A stretch of 56,982 nt of DNA from contig NZ_JACEHF010000009.1 of assembly GCF_014180685.1 (NCBI RefSeq), forward strand, positions 1 to 56,982, given 5' to 3'. The notes under the pieces are model-generated. The model was not told the DNA's origin and ran no database searches. It saw only the letters and a program-made list of their open reading frames with translations. The position numbers were made by a program, and so were the translations under genes. The DNA comes from Nocardioides pelophilus (lineage in GTDB: Bacteria > Actinomycetota > Actinomycetes > Propionibacteriales > Nocardioidaceae). Of the stretch, positions 41,307-49,127 are shown piece after piece; position 1 is the stretch's first letter; every line of letters starts with the position of its first letter.

Positions 41307-42278
41307 TCAGACCACGAACATGTCCTCCTTGGACCACGAGGGGGCGGCGATGCGCGCAGCGGAGGCGTGCGCCATGTAGGTGAGGTGGTCAGCGCCCTCC
41401 GGCACCTCCTTCGGGATCACGCCCGAGACCTTCTGGGTCTTGAAGACGGTGCCCTTGTTGAGGTCGAAGAACGGGAACTCGGGTTCTGTGCATCCCAGGC
41501 ACGGCATGCCGGCGCGGGTCTTGCTGGACTGGCGGTTCCAGAGGATGCGGTTGCACGGGCTGTGGGTCATCGGGCCACGGCAGCCGAACTCGTAGAACAG
41601 GCAGCCGGTGCGGGTGCCCTCGCCGAAGCTGAGGGTCGACTGCTTGTACTCGAAGAACTGCACGCGGGTGCAGCCCGTCTGGGTGAAGGTCTTGAAGAAG
41701 GTCTGCGGCCGGTGCAGGTCGTCGAGTGCGATGTCGGCCGTGCGACCGGTGGCGAGGGCCACGAGGATCTGGGTGATCCAGTCGGGGTGGGCCGGGCAGC
41801 CAGGGATGTTGATCACGGGAAGGCCGGCCTTGGAGGTCCAGTCGGGTCCGAGGAAGCCGCCCTTGGCCCGCTTGTGGAACTGCAGGCCGGTCGAGTCCGA
41901 GGGGTTGGGCTCCATCGCCGGGATGCCACCCCAACAGGCGCAGTCCCCGATCGCGACGACGATCGACGCTGCGTTCGCGAGGTCGATCACCCAGTCCTTC
42001 ATCGGTCGGTCGGCGAACATGTCGTACCGGCCTGACCCGTCGGGAGCCTCGATCACCGTCCCCTCGAAGACGAAGATGTCGAGCGGGCGATCCCCGCGGG
42101 CACAGTCCCAGAAGATCTTCTGGGCGTTCTCACCCAGCTCCAGACCAAGAGAGGGATGCCAGAGGAGCTCGAGGCCGAAGTCGACGATCAGGTCGACGAC
42201 ATTCGGTTCCTCGGCATTGAGGAAGGACATGGTGTTGCCGGAGCACGCGCCGCCTTGCAACCAGAGCACTGAGGACAT
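41307..42278 (-). CDS. hhyS: [NiFe]-hydrogenase small subunit, group 1h-like
   Basis: 323 residues holding three Fe-S clusters. N-terminus VLWLQGGACSGNTMSFLNAEEP has one Cys (Cys12) where canonical small subunits have CxxC, as in O2-tolerant actinobacterial-type enzymes. Other cluster ligands lie in IGDCACWGGIP, NIPGCPAHPD, TRTGCLFYEFGCRGPMTHSPCN and GMPCLGCTEPEFPF. No twin-arginine signal and no C-terminal membrane anchor, so the enzyme is cytoplasmic. First structural gene, 57 bases before hhyL. Confidence 0.95.
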   Translation of the reverse strand: MSSVLWLQGGACSGNTMSFLNAEEPNVVDLIVDFGLELLWHPSLGLELGENAQKIFWDCARGDRPLDIFVFEGTVIEAPDGSGRYDMFADRPMKDWVIDLANAASIVVAIGDCACWGGIPAMEPNPSDSTGLQFHKRAKGGFLGPDWTSKAGLPVINIPGCPAHPDWITQILVALATGRTADIALDDLHRPQTFFKTFTQTGCTRVQFFEYKQSTLSFGEGTRTGCLFYEFGCRGPMTHSPCNRILWNRQSSKTRAGMPCLGCTEPEFPFFDLNKGTVFKTQKVSGVIPKEVPEGADHLTYMAHASAARIAAPSWSKEDMFVV

Positions 42279-42302
42279 CGAAGGGTTCTGCCTTTCTCTT
42301 GG

Positions 42303-42866
42303 TCAGCTCTTGTCGAGCTCGACGCCGATGGACTTGGCGACCGCAGCGAAGTAGCTGACCGCGCGCTGGATGTCGGGATCCTTGAGGAGCTTCATGGCCG
42401 AGAACAGGCCGTTGACTGCGATCGGATCCGTGGTTGCCCGACCGGCCCCGGCTGTGAGACCGCGACCGATCCGGGCGATCTCGGTGACCATGGCCGGGTC
42501 TGTGATCCCGGAGTCGAGCACGTGCTCGATCAAGCCCGAATCAACCACACGGGTGACCGCGGGGGTGATCTTGGGAAGTGACGAGGACAACGTCATCAGG
42601 CTGGCGAGGATCTCGCCGAGCTCGAGGGTCCCCATCGCCTCGTTGCTGGCCGCTGCGACTCCGCGCAGCTCGTCGATGCCATCGACGAGGGCGTCGCCGA
42701 TGGTCTCGCTCCTGCTGACCAAGCCGTCCAGCCCGACGATGAGGATCGCGAGCAGGTCGGCATGGTCGAGCAGATTGATCAGGGCGGCCGCTACCTGCGG
42801 GTCGTCGAGTCGCTCCATGAGGGAGTCGAGTGACGCCTGCTGGTGGACCGAGAGTCCTGCTGTCAT
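42303..42866 (-). CDS. DUF1641 protein, first gene of the hydrogenase operon
   Basis: 187 residues, mostly helical. The C-terminal segment KLLKDPDIQRAVSYFAAVAKSIGVELD is typical of DUF1641, a family also found beside formate dehydrogenases and other redox enzymes. No cofactor motif or TM. It begins the operon 24 bases before hhyS, implying a role close to the enzyme, perhaps assembly or membrane docking. Function unknown. Confidence 0.82.
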   Translation of the reverse strand: MTAGLSVHQQASLDSLMERLDDPQVAAALINLLDHADLLAILIVGLDGLVSRSETIGDALVDGIDELRGVAAASNEAMGTLELGEILASLMTLSSSLPKITPAVTRVVDSGLIEHVLDSGITDPAMVTEIARIGRGLTAGAGRATTDPIAVNGLFSAMKLLKDPDIQRAVSYFAAVAKSIGVELDKS

Positions 42867-42989
42867 GCGCTCTCCTGGGTCCTGAAGGGTGTCCCCCGGT
42901 GAGGCCGCATCGAGAAGCCGGCATGTCCGGTTGAAACCTAGGAAGTGTGACGAACTTCAAACGAAGATAGATAGGGCCAAAGGTCCCGG

Positions 42990-43026
42990 GCTATCCCGTT
43001 CGCGCAAGCGCTATCCGTTTCGCGCA
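42990..43026. promoter_or_regulatory. Tandem 17-bp sites between hydrogenase operon and AraC gene
   Basis: GCTATCCCGTTCGCGCA (42990-43006) and GCTATCCGTTTCGCGCA (43010-43026) are direct repeats with 20-base spacing, two helical turns. AraC-family dimers bind exactly such direct half-sites. They lie about 125 bases upstream of the DUF1641 start and 80 bases upstream of the AraC start, in the only divergent promoter region of the cluster. Confidence 0.7.
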
Positions 43027-43105
43027 CGAATATCGCCGCTCATGCGCATGCGCGCGGAGATTGGGCGACACTCATCACACCGGGTCGACGTAGGAAGGAG
43101 GATCC

Positions 43106-44161
43106 GTGACGCGCGTTTCGAGGCTCGGCTTCATCAACACCTCCCGCACGAACCTTCCGGTGCGCAGGCGGATCCGCTCCCGTGGTGTGCCGACGGCGCT
43201 GGCCGAGCACCCGGTGTTCTGCACGGGCAGCCGCGACGAGGCCGAGGTGCTCGCGGGAAAGCTGCTGGGGCGGCACCGGCTCACGGTGCTGGGCGGTGAC
43301 GAGCCGTTCGAGGCCTCGATGTTCGCGGTCCGGCTCCGGGACGTCACCTTCGCCCACCTCGACTACCACCACCCGGCACGCCTGGAGTTCGCCGCGACCG
43401 GCAACCACTTCCTGGTGCTGATGCCCGCGAGCGGCTCCATGGAGTGCCGCTACAACGGGGCGGACGTCAGCGGGCTCACCTATCAGGCAATCGTCGTCAA
43501 CCCGGCGACGAAGCTCTATCTGTCCCTGGCCCTGGACACACCGTTGCTGGTGGTCCGGATCGAGGTGCAGGCGCTCGAGCACCAGCTCTCACGGATGCTC
43601 GGGCGCAGCGTCGACAAGCCCGTGGTGTTCGACCCCGAGATGGACCTCACCACCGACCCGGCGGTCCGGTGGCACGGCGCGCTCCAGCTGTTGTCGAGCG
43701 AGGTGATGACACCGCGCTCCCTGGTCCAGCAGGGGATCGGGGGAGGTCCCATCGAGGAGCTCGTGATCTCCTCCTTGCTCTGGGTCCAGGCATCGTCGGT
43801 CCACAGCGACCTCACCCACGTGGCGCCGCACGGGGGCCGCGCCGCGACCCGGGCGGCGATCAACTTCATCGAAGGTCACCTGGCCGACACGATCGCGCTC
43901 AAGGACATCGCGCAGGCCATCAACCTCAGCGTTCGCGCCATCCAGCAGGCGTTCCACGACGACCTGGGGACGACCCCCATGCACTACCTGCGCGACCGTC
44001 GGCTCGAGCGGGCACGCGACCAGCTCGCAGCGGCACTGCCCTCCGACGGCGTCACGGTCACCGGCGTCGCGGAGCGATGGGGATTCGGGCACCTCGGCAA
44101 CTTCTCGGGCGCTTACCGGCGCCGGTTCGGCGAGTCCCCGTCCCAGACGTTGAGGCGGTGA
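43106..44161 (+). CDS. AraC-family transcriptional regulator of the hydrogenase cluster
   Basis: 351 residues. The N-terminal ~200 residues are a cupin-type AraC sensing domain (FEASMFAVRLRDVTFAHLDYHHPARLEFA, HFLVLMPASGSMECRYNG). The C-terminal ~110 hold the double HTH (INFIEGHLADTIALKDIAQAINLSVRAIQQAFHDDLGTTPMHYLRDRRLERARDQL ... VAERWGFGHLGNFSGAYRRRFGESPSQTLRR). GTG 43106 with a strong GGAAGGAGG site. Divergent from the hydrogenase operon and leading hypAB. The inducing signal is not evident. Confidence 0.92.
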   Translation: MTRVSRLGFINTSRTNLPVRRRIRSRGVPTALAEHPVFCTGSRDEAEVLAGKLLGRHRLTVLGGDEPFEASMFAVRLRDVTFAHLDYHHPARLEFAATGNHFLVLMPASGSMECRYNGADVSGLTYQAIVVNPATKLYLSLALDTPLLVVRIEVQALEHQLSRMLGRSVDKPVVFDPEMDLTTDPAVRWHGALQLLSSEVMTPRSLVQQGIGGGPIEELVISSLLWVQASSVHSDLTHVAPHGGRAATRAAINFIEGHLADTIALKDIAQAINLSVRAIQQAFHDDLGTTPMHYLRDRRLERARDQLAAALPSDGVTVTGVAERWGFGHLGNFSGAYRRRFGESPSQTLRR

Positions 44162-44164
44162 CGG

Positions 44165-44521
44165 ATGCACGAGCTCTCGTTGTGCAACTCGATCCAGCAG
44201 GTGGTCAACCGGGCGGCCGGTGACCGCACGGTCACGGTCGTGCACCTTCGTCTCGGCCGTCTCCGACAGGTGGTGCCGGACACGCTGAGGTACTGCTGGG
44301 ACCTGGTCACAGCCGACAGCCCGCTGGCTGGATCGGAGTTGGCGATCGAGTCGGTCGCGGTCAGCGCGCGCTGCAATGCCTGCGCTGCCGGCACGACGAT
44401 CGCCGACACGCTGGTGCTGCTGTGCTGCGAGTGCGGCAGCCCGGATCTCGAGCTGCTCACGGGAGAAGAGTTTCTGATCACGACCCTCGACCTCGCCGAC
44501 TCCGGCGCGGACCTGGGCTAG
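44165..44521 (+). CDS. hypA: Nickel metallochaperone HypA
   Basis: 118 residues. It delivers nickel to the large subunit together with HypB. N-terminal MHELSLCNSI gives the His2 nickel ligand, and the zinc site is CNAC...CCECG. Begins 4 bases after the AraC gene stop, so co-transcribed with it. Confidence 0.95.
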   Translation: MHELSLCNSIQQVVNRAAGDRTVTVVHLRLGRLRQVVPDTLRYCWDLVTADSPLAGSELAIESVAVSARCNACAAGTTIADTLVLLCCECGSPDLELLTGEEFLITTLDLADSGADLG

Positions 44522-44542
44522 GAGAAGGCGAGGAGCTGGCCC

Positions 44543-45343
44543 ATGGGGCGCTTCCACCGACATGACGACGACACCGGCCATGGGCATGGCCACGGCCATG
44601 GGCACGAGCACGAACACGATGGCGGCCACAGCCACGAGCCGGAGGCGGATCTGCACGGAGACCACTCCGGCTACGCGACCGGCGCTGACCGGATCGTCGT
44701 CCTCGAGCGGATCTTCGACGAGAACGACCGCCGCGCTGCTGAGAACCGCGAGCGGCTGGACCGCGCGGGCGTCCTCACCCTGAACCTGATGTCGTCGCCC
44801 GGAGCCGGGAAGACGACCGTGCTCGAGCGGACCCTCGCCGCGGTGCCCGATCCCGGACGGATCGGCATCATCGAGGGCGACATCGAGACCAGCATCGACG
44901 CCGACCGGCTCTCGGCGGTCGGTGCGCGGGTGTCTCTCCTCAACACGGCCAACGGGTTCGGTGGGGAGTGCCACCTCGACGCACCCATGGTTGCCAACGC
45001 CCTGGACCGCCTGGACCTCGAGGGCCTGGACCTGCTGTTCGTGGAGAACGTCGGCAACCTGGTCTGCCCCGCCGAGTTCGACGTCGGCGCCCATCGCTCG
45101 GTGATGGTCTACGCGATCACGGAGGGCGAGGAGAAGCCGCTGAAGTATCCAGTGATGTTCCGCGCGGTCGACGCCGTCATCGTCAACAAGATGGACCTTC
45201 TCCCCCACCTGGACTTCGACCTCGAGCTGTTCGAGAAGAACCTGCAGACCGTCAATCCCGGCGTCGAGACCATCCAGGTCAGCGCCCGGACAGGCACCGG
45301 CATGGACGCCTGGCTGGCGTGGCTCCGGCGGGCCGAGCGGTGA
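44543..45343 (+). CDS. hypB: Nickel-binding GTPase HypB
   Basis: 266 residues. A GTPase that powers nickel insertion and stores nickel. The first 41 residues contain 13 histidines (HGHGHGHGHEHEHDGGHSHE), a nickel-storage tail. P-loop SSPGAGKTT (about 84-92), switch region IEGDIETSIDADRL, metal site GGECHLD, and NKMD for guanine recognition. Follows hypA by 21 bases with its own ribosome site. Confidence 0.96.
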   Translation: MGRFHRHDDDTGHGHGHGHGHEHEHDGGHSHEPEADLHGDHSGYATGADRIVVLERIFDENDRRAAENRERLDRAGVLTLNLMSSPGAGKTTVLERTLAAVPDPGRIGIIEGDIETSIDADRLSAVGARVSLLNTANGFGGECHLDAPMVANALDRLDLEGLDLLFVENVGNLVCPAEFDVGAHRSVMVYAITEGEEKPLKYPVMFRAVDAVIVNKMDLLPHLDFDLELFEKNLQTVNPGVETIQVSARTGTGMDAWLAWLRRAER

Positions 45344-45356
45344 GCAGGTCGACCTG

Positions 45357-46184
45357 ATGGCGCGACCCCGCATCGTCCAGGACGAGGATCAGTTGGGCTT
45401 CTACTGGGCCACGGTCGACGGACGGCCGATCACCCTGCCTCGGCTCGTCGAGGTCGACGACGAGCCCGAGATGCTCCTGCCGACCCACCTCGAGGCCCTG
45501 GACGACGCACTGATCATCGCGACCGGCCGCTACGGCGAGATCCTCGGCGGGGGGCGACGACCCGACGAGGCCGAGGGGCGGTCCCTGCGAGAGCTGCACC
45601 GCGCCCTCGACCGGCTGTGCCACGAGTACGCCGCCGCAGCCGCAGCGACCGGCACCCAGGTCGACGCGCGCGCCGGACAGATCGTGGGGACCGCGGCACT
45701 GGTGAGCATCCTCGCCCGCGAACCGATCGGGCTGCTCGGACCGGCGCCGCTCGAGGCCGAGCTCGACGATCCCTCGGTCGGCGTGGTCGAGGGCTTCGGT
45801 GACCTCGTCGTCGCCGACCCTGACCGTCCATGGGCAGGCGCGCGTTGGGTCGTCCGGACGACCGACGGCCGACGCCTCCCGGCGACGCTGAGCATGCTCC
45901 TGTTCGACAGCTCGGGCGTGAACAAGGACGCGGCGCTCGTCGAGCACCGCGACGCACTCCGCGCCACCATTGCCGGCGCCAGCCTCCCCGAGGCTGACCC
46001 GATCACGACCGCCTGTGCGGTGGACTGGCAGCTGTACGACTTCCTGATGGCGCATAGGGACGGTCCCGACAGCGGTGCCATCGAGCTCAAAGGCCGACAG
46101 GACGACGCCGCGCTCATCGTCGCCGCCACCCTGACGTCCGTGGAGTGCCGATCGCGGCTCGACCCCGGCCTGCTGCGACCCTGA
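45357..46184 (+). CDS. Unknown protein co-transcribed with hypAB
   Basis: 275 residues from ATG 45357, 13 bases after hypB and followed by a hairpin at 46183-46199. No family recognised. It begins ARPRIVQDEDQLGFYWATVDGRPITLPRLVEVDDEPEMLLP. A middle helical stretch (LRELHRALDRLCHEYAAAAAA) and a C-terminal EHRDALRATIAGASLPEADPITTACAVDWQLYDFLMAHRDG follow. No signal peptide, TM or metal motif. Operon position suggests nickel handling, assembly or regulation. Confidence 0.75.
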   Translation: MARPRIVQDEDQLGFYWATVDGRPITLPRLVEVDDEPEMLLPTHLEALDDALIIATGRYGEILGGGRRPDEAEGRSLRELHRALDRLCHEYAAAAAATGTQVDARAGQIVGTAALVSILAREPIGLLGPAPLEAELDDPSVGVVEGFGDLVVADPDRPWAGARWVVRTTDGRRLPATLSMLLFDSSGVNKDAALVEHRDALRATIAGASLPEADPITTACAVDWQLYDFLMAHRDGPDSGAIELKGRQDDAALIVAATLTSVECRSRLDPGLLRP

Positions 46185-46199
46185 GGGCAGCGCGCCCTC
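46183..46199 (+). terminator. Short hairpin ending the AraC-hypAB operon
   Basis: GAGGGC (46183-46188) pairs with GCCCTC (46194-46199), starting within the stop codon of the preceding gene. Short stem without a T-tract, so moderate support. Confidence 0.45.
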
Positions 46200-46267
46200 C
46201 TCTCGCCACCCCCCACTTCCTCCGCGCGGGTGATGGCGCGCCCGGAACCCGCACCTAGCGTCGCTCC

Positions 46268-47197
46268 ATGTCCCGCCTCGGCATCACCCTCGACCGACTC
46301 CTCCGCCCCGGTCTCGGCCTGCTCGTCCTGGACGAGTACGCAGACGAGGAGGCCCGGCGACGTGGCCTGCCGCCCTCGGCGCTCCCGACGCTGGCCGAGC
46401 ACGCCCTGCGCTCGCCCCTGGCAGGCCGGCGCCTCGGCGGGGTCCTGCTGTCGGAACGGCACCTCGGCTCGCTGACGGCACCCGTCGCCTCACACGCAGC
46501 GCTGCCCTTCATAGGTCTGCGGATCGGAGTCGGAGCAGACGACTCCGCGAACGACGAGGCGGTCCGGGCTGCCCAGCAGGCCGGGGTGGACTTCGTCGAG
46601 CTCAGGTCGAACCGCCGCCCGGGACAGTTCCCACGGGGGGACACCCACGTGGCGGTCGAGCCCATTGCTGCCGCCGCGGCGGCGGCCCAGGCGGCCGGAC
46701 TCGTTCCGGTCCTCAGCGCCGCGATGCCCGGTCTTGACGCGAGCACCATCGGGGTCACCCGGGCGATCACCGTCAACGCCTTGACCGCGTTGTTCGCGGC
46801 GGCTGCCGACCGCGGTGTCGACCTGTCACGAGTGGTCGTGCGGACGAACCTCGTGGCTCCCGGGCGCCGCGCGCAGGGGGCAGCTTCGTCCGCCGACGAG
46901 GTCGCTCGGTTCACCGTGGACACCCTGGACGAGGCCGTCCCCACCGCCGTACCGGCGGTGTGGTTCATGTCGTCCGGCCGTTCGCTCGCGACGGTCTGCA
47001 AGGAACTCGAAGCCGTGACGGCGCTGGCCGCCGTCCGTGGCGACGCACGGCACCTCGGCTATGCGATGGGACGTGCGCTGGTCGAACCGGCGCTCGACGG
47101 AATGGTGACCGGCGGTCTGGCCCGCGGCCACCAACGCCTGAGCGCTTCTTGTGACGCGCTGCATCGCGCGCTGCTGCCGGCACTCGCCGGCCGCTGA
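46268..47197 (+). CDS. Class I aldolase-like protein lacking catalytic residues (probable pseudoenzyme)
   Basis: 309 residues, collinear with the aldolase at 21547 but degenerate. GILAADES becomes GLLVLDEY; GIKVDAG becomes GLRIGVG; AKWR has no counterpart lysine (VELRSNR); VEPEVL becomes VPVLSAAM; the Schiff-base site LKPNLVTPG becomes VRTNLVAPG; FLSGG becomes FMSSG. So the lysines and glutamates needed for Schiff-base chemistry are gone while the fold-forming segments remain. The frame is open and codon use is normal, so it is likely expressed. Possible roles: regulatory or scaffolding partner of aldolase, or different chemistry. Located between hypAB and fbp-prk. Confidence 0.8.
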   Translation: MSRLGITLDRLLRPGLGLLVLDEYADEEARRRGLPPSALPTLAEHALRSPLAGRRLGGVLLSERHLGSLTAPVASHAALPFIGLRIGVGADDSANDEAVRAAQQAGVDFVELRSNRRPGQFPRGDTHVAVEPIAAAAAAAQAAGLVPVLSAAMPGLDASTIGVTRAITVNALTALFAAAADRGVDLSRVVVRTNLVAPGRRAQGAASSADEVARFTVDTLDEAVPTAVPAVWFMSSGRSLATVCKELEAVTALAAVRGDARHLGYAMGRALVEPALDGMVTGGLARGHQRLSASCDALHRALLPALAGR

Positions 47198-47332
47198 CCG
47201 CCGCCCGGAGGAGGGCCCTCGCCCGTAGGGGTGAGTCCGGCGGGGGAGGCGGATTCCATCCTTGTGCACTTGTGAAGACGAGGCGACTGTCGGTAGTGGA
47301 CTTCCCTATCGCGCCGACTCCGAGGAGCAGCC

Positions 47333-47920
47333 ATGACCACTCTCCGCGACACCGTCGATCATCACCTGAACGCCCTGACCGAGCGGTTGGACCGAGCAGC
47401 TGGCGAGGTTCCCGATCGCCACCGGCCGGGCGAGGGGCGCGCGTGCACCGACGACTTCCTGGTCGCTGCCACCCAGCACCTGACAGCCGTGATCCAAGTC
47501 GTCCTGCCGGCGGCTCACCACCGGCTGTCCGACGGCCGGGACGCGGCCCGCGAGTACCTCCTGTCGGCCAAGCGACTCGAGCGTGCCCTGGTGGTCGCCA
47601 AGGCGAAGCAGTACGGGCAGGCGCAGAACGTCGGCCGTGCCTGGGCTGAGGTGTGGCGGTCAGTGCGGGAGAACCTGGCCGCGGTCACGGACCTGGAACG
47701 CGGACTGGTCGAAAGACTCGCCGAGATCCTCACCGAGGCCGAGACCCAGGCGCTCGGCGACCGGCTCGCTGCGGCCGCACCTCGCTCCCCCACCCGCCCG
47801 CACCCGCACCTCCCTCACCGAGGGTTCGCGGGGAGCGTGGTCCGGGGCGTGTGGGGCCGCGCCGACCGGGTGTGGGACGAGCTGGAGGGTCGGGTCACCC
47901 GGCCGCTCCCGGCGCCGTAG
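47333..47920 (+). CDS. Unknown helical protein, His-rich (hemerythrin-like appearance)
   Basis: 195 residues from ATG 47333 with ribosome site GAGGAG. Four long helices are likely: TLRDTVDHHLNALTERLDRAA, CTDDFLVAATQHLTAVIQVVLPAAHHRL, AREYLLSAKRLERALVVAKAKQYG, VWRSVRENLAAVTDLERGLVERLAEILTEAE. The histidine spacing (HH, H, HH) recalls hemerythrin-type bundles but I cannot confirm the metal motif. No TM. Function unknown. Confidence 0.7.
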   Translation: MTTLRDTVDHHLNALTERLDRAAGEVPDRHRPGEGRACTDDFLVAATQHLTAVIQVVLPAAHHRLSDGRDAAREYLLSAKRLERALVVAKAKQYGQAQNVGRAWAEVWRSVRENLAAVTDLERGLVERLAEILTEAETQALGDRLAAAAPRSPTRPHPHLPHRGFAGSVVRGVWGRADRVWDELEGRVTRPLPAP

Positions 47921-48080
47921 GCGAGGCGAGACACCCGCCAACTCACCCGTCCGGGGGTGACGCCGCGCATCTCCACGCGTCCATGCTCGCGATCCAGCCA
48001 TGTGGCGCACGTCACAGGTCAGGCGGAACTCCCCCGCCGCGACACCGGACGCGGTCTCGCGTCCCGAATAGGAGAAAGCC

Positions 48081-49109
48081 GTGCTCGCACGACGCGCACC
48101 CGTCATCGCCATCCTCGTCCTCGGAGCAGTGCTGCTGGTCTTCCCGTTCGCCACCGGGCTCTTCGGCAAGACCAACTCCGTCGAGAAGCTGACCGGCGAC
48201 TTCCGCACCACCTTCACCGACCAGAGCCTGCAGCAGTCCCGGAGTGACATCGACGCCGTCGCGCGGATGTCGGCCCAGCTCCAGACAGAGACCCTGCCCG
48301 CACTCCCCGCCGCACTGGACATGACCGACAAGGAGTTCGCGAGCTACCTGGCGAAGAACGATCCCGCTGTCACCGACGGCGTCGCCCAGCTCGACCAGAT
48401 CGTGCCGCGGTTCGACGGACTGGTGACCGAGCTCGAGGCTCAACAGGGCAACTTCGAGCGTGCCGACTCGATCCCGACCGGCTGGCTGCCGAGCACCCTC
48501 CTGCCGTACCTCCTCGTGCTCGTGGGTCTGGCGCTCGTCGTCCTGGCCGCGCGAGCGGTTCGGGCGGACAACCACGGCAAGGACGCTTCGGGTCCCGCAG
48601 TGGCGGCAAGTGTCGTCGTCGGCGTGGTCCTGGTTGCGATCTCGACCCTGTTCAACGTCCAGGGCAAGGGCACTGCCGTCGACGACCTCACTGCCGGCCT
48701 GGAGCCCTACTTCACCCAGGCGGGAGCCGACAAGAGCAGAGCGGACCTCGACACCGTCCAGGCGCTGGCCGACGAACTGCAGGCCGACACGATCCCGGCC
48801 CTTGCCGACGCCCTCGGGATGAGCCGCAAGGAGTTCATGGCCTTCCTCTCCGACAACTACCCCGATGTCGCCGTGGGCGTGGCATCGCTCGACGCCGCTC
48901 TTCCCCGATTCCAGTCCGACGTCACGGCGATCAGCGACAACGTCGGCAGCTTCGAGGACGTCCAGCAGATTCCCACCGACGGCATGCCGACCTCCTCGCT
49001 GTACTGGTGGCTGCTGCTGCCGGGCCTGGCGCTGATGTGCATGCCGCTGCTCGCCAGGCGGGTCGCCGCAGCCCCCGCCCACGCGGCGCCCCGCGCCGTC
49101 TCGGCCTGA
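48081..49109 (+). CDS. Internally duplicated four-TM membrane protein of unknown function
   Basis: 342 residues built of two similar halves (about 36-155 and 201-325). Shared segments in order: QSRSDIDAVARMSAQLQTETLPAL / KSRADLDTVQALADELQADTIPAL; LDMTDKEFASYL / LGMSRKEFMAFL; VTDGVAQLDQIVPRFDGLV / VAVGVASLDAALPRFQSDV; SIPTGWLPSTLLPYLLVL / QIPTDGMPTSSLYWWLLL. TM segments at about 6-28, 141-161, 172-195 and 307-329, so each half is a ~110-residue loop between two TMs, probably outside the membrane. No family recognised. Confidence 0.82.
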   Translation: MLARRAPVIAILVLGAVLLVFPFATGLFGKTNSVEKLTGDFRTTFTDQSLQQSRSDIDAVARMSAQLQTETLPALPAALDMTDKEFASYLAKNDPAVTDGVAQLDQIVPRFDGLVTELEAQQGNFERADSIPTGWLPSTLLPYLLVLVGLALVVLAARAVRADNHGKDASGPAVAASVVVGVVLVAISTLFNVQGKGTAVDDLTAGLEPYFTQAGADKSRADLDTVQALADELQADTIPALADALGMSRKEFMAFLSDNYPDVAVGVASLDAALPRFQSDVTAISDNVGSFEDVQQIPTDGMPTSSLYWWLLLPGLALMCMPLLARRVAAAPAHAAPRAVSA

Positions 49110-49127
49110 CGGCCTGGCGGGCGCTGG

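Noticed and set aside
39297..42035. 912-codon plus-strand open frame over hhyL and hhyS
   Set aside because: Antisense of two hydrogenase genes with intact catalytic motifs; sequence is Val/Arg/His-rich filler.
41307..42278. Possible Tat signal peptide on the hydrogenase small subunit
   Set aside because: The protein starts directly at the first Fe-S motif; no RRxFxK and no hydrophobic leader are present.
43589..45373. 594-codon minus-strand open frame over araC, hypA and hypB
   Set aside because: Shadow of three genes with clear motifs on the other strand.
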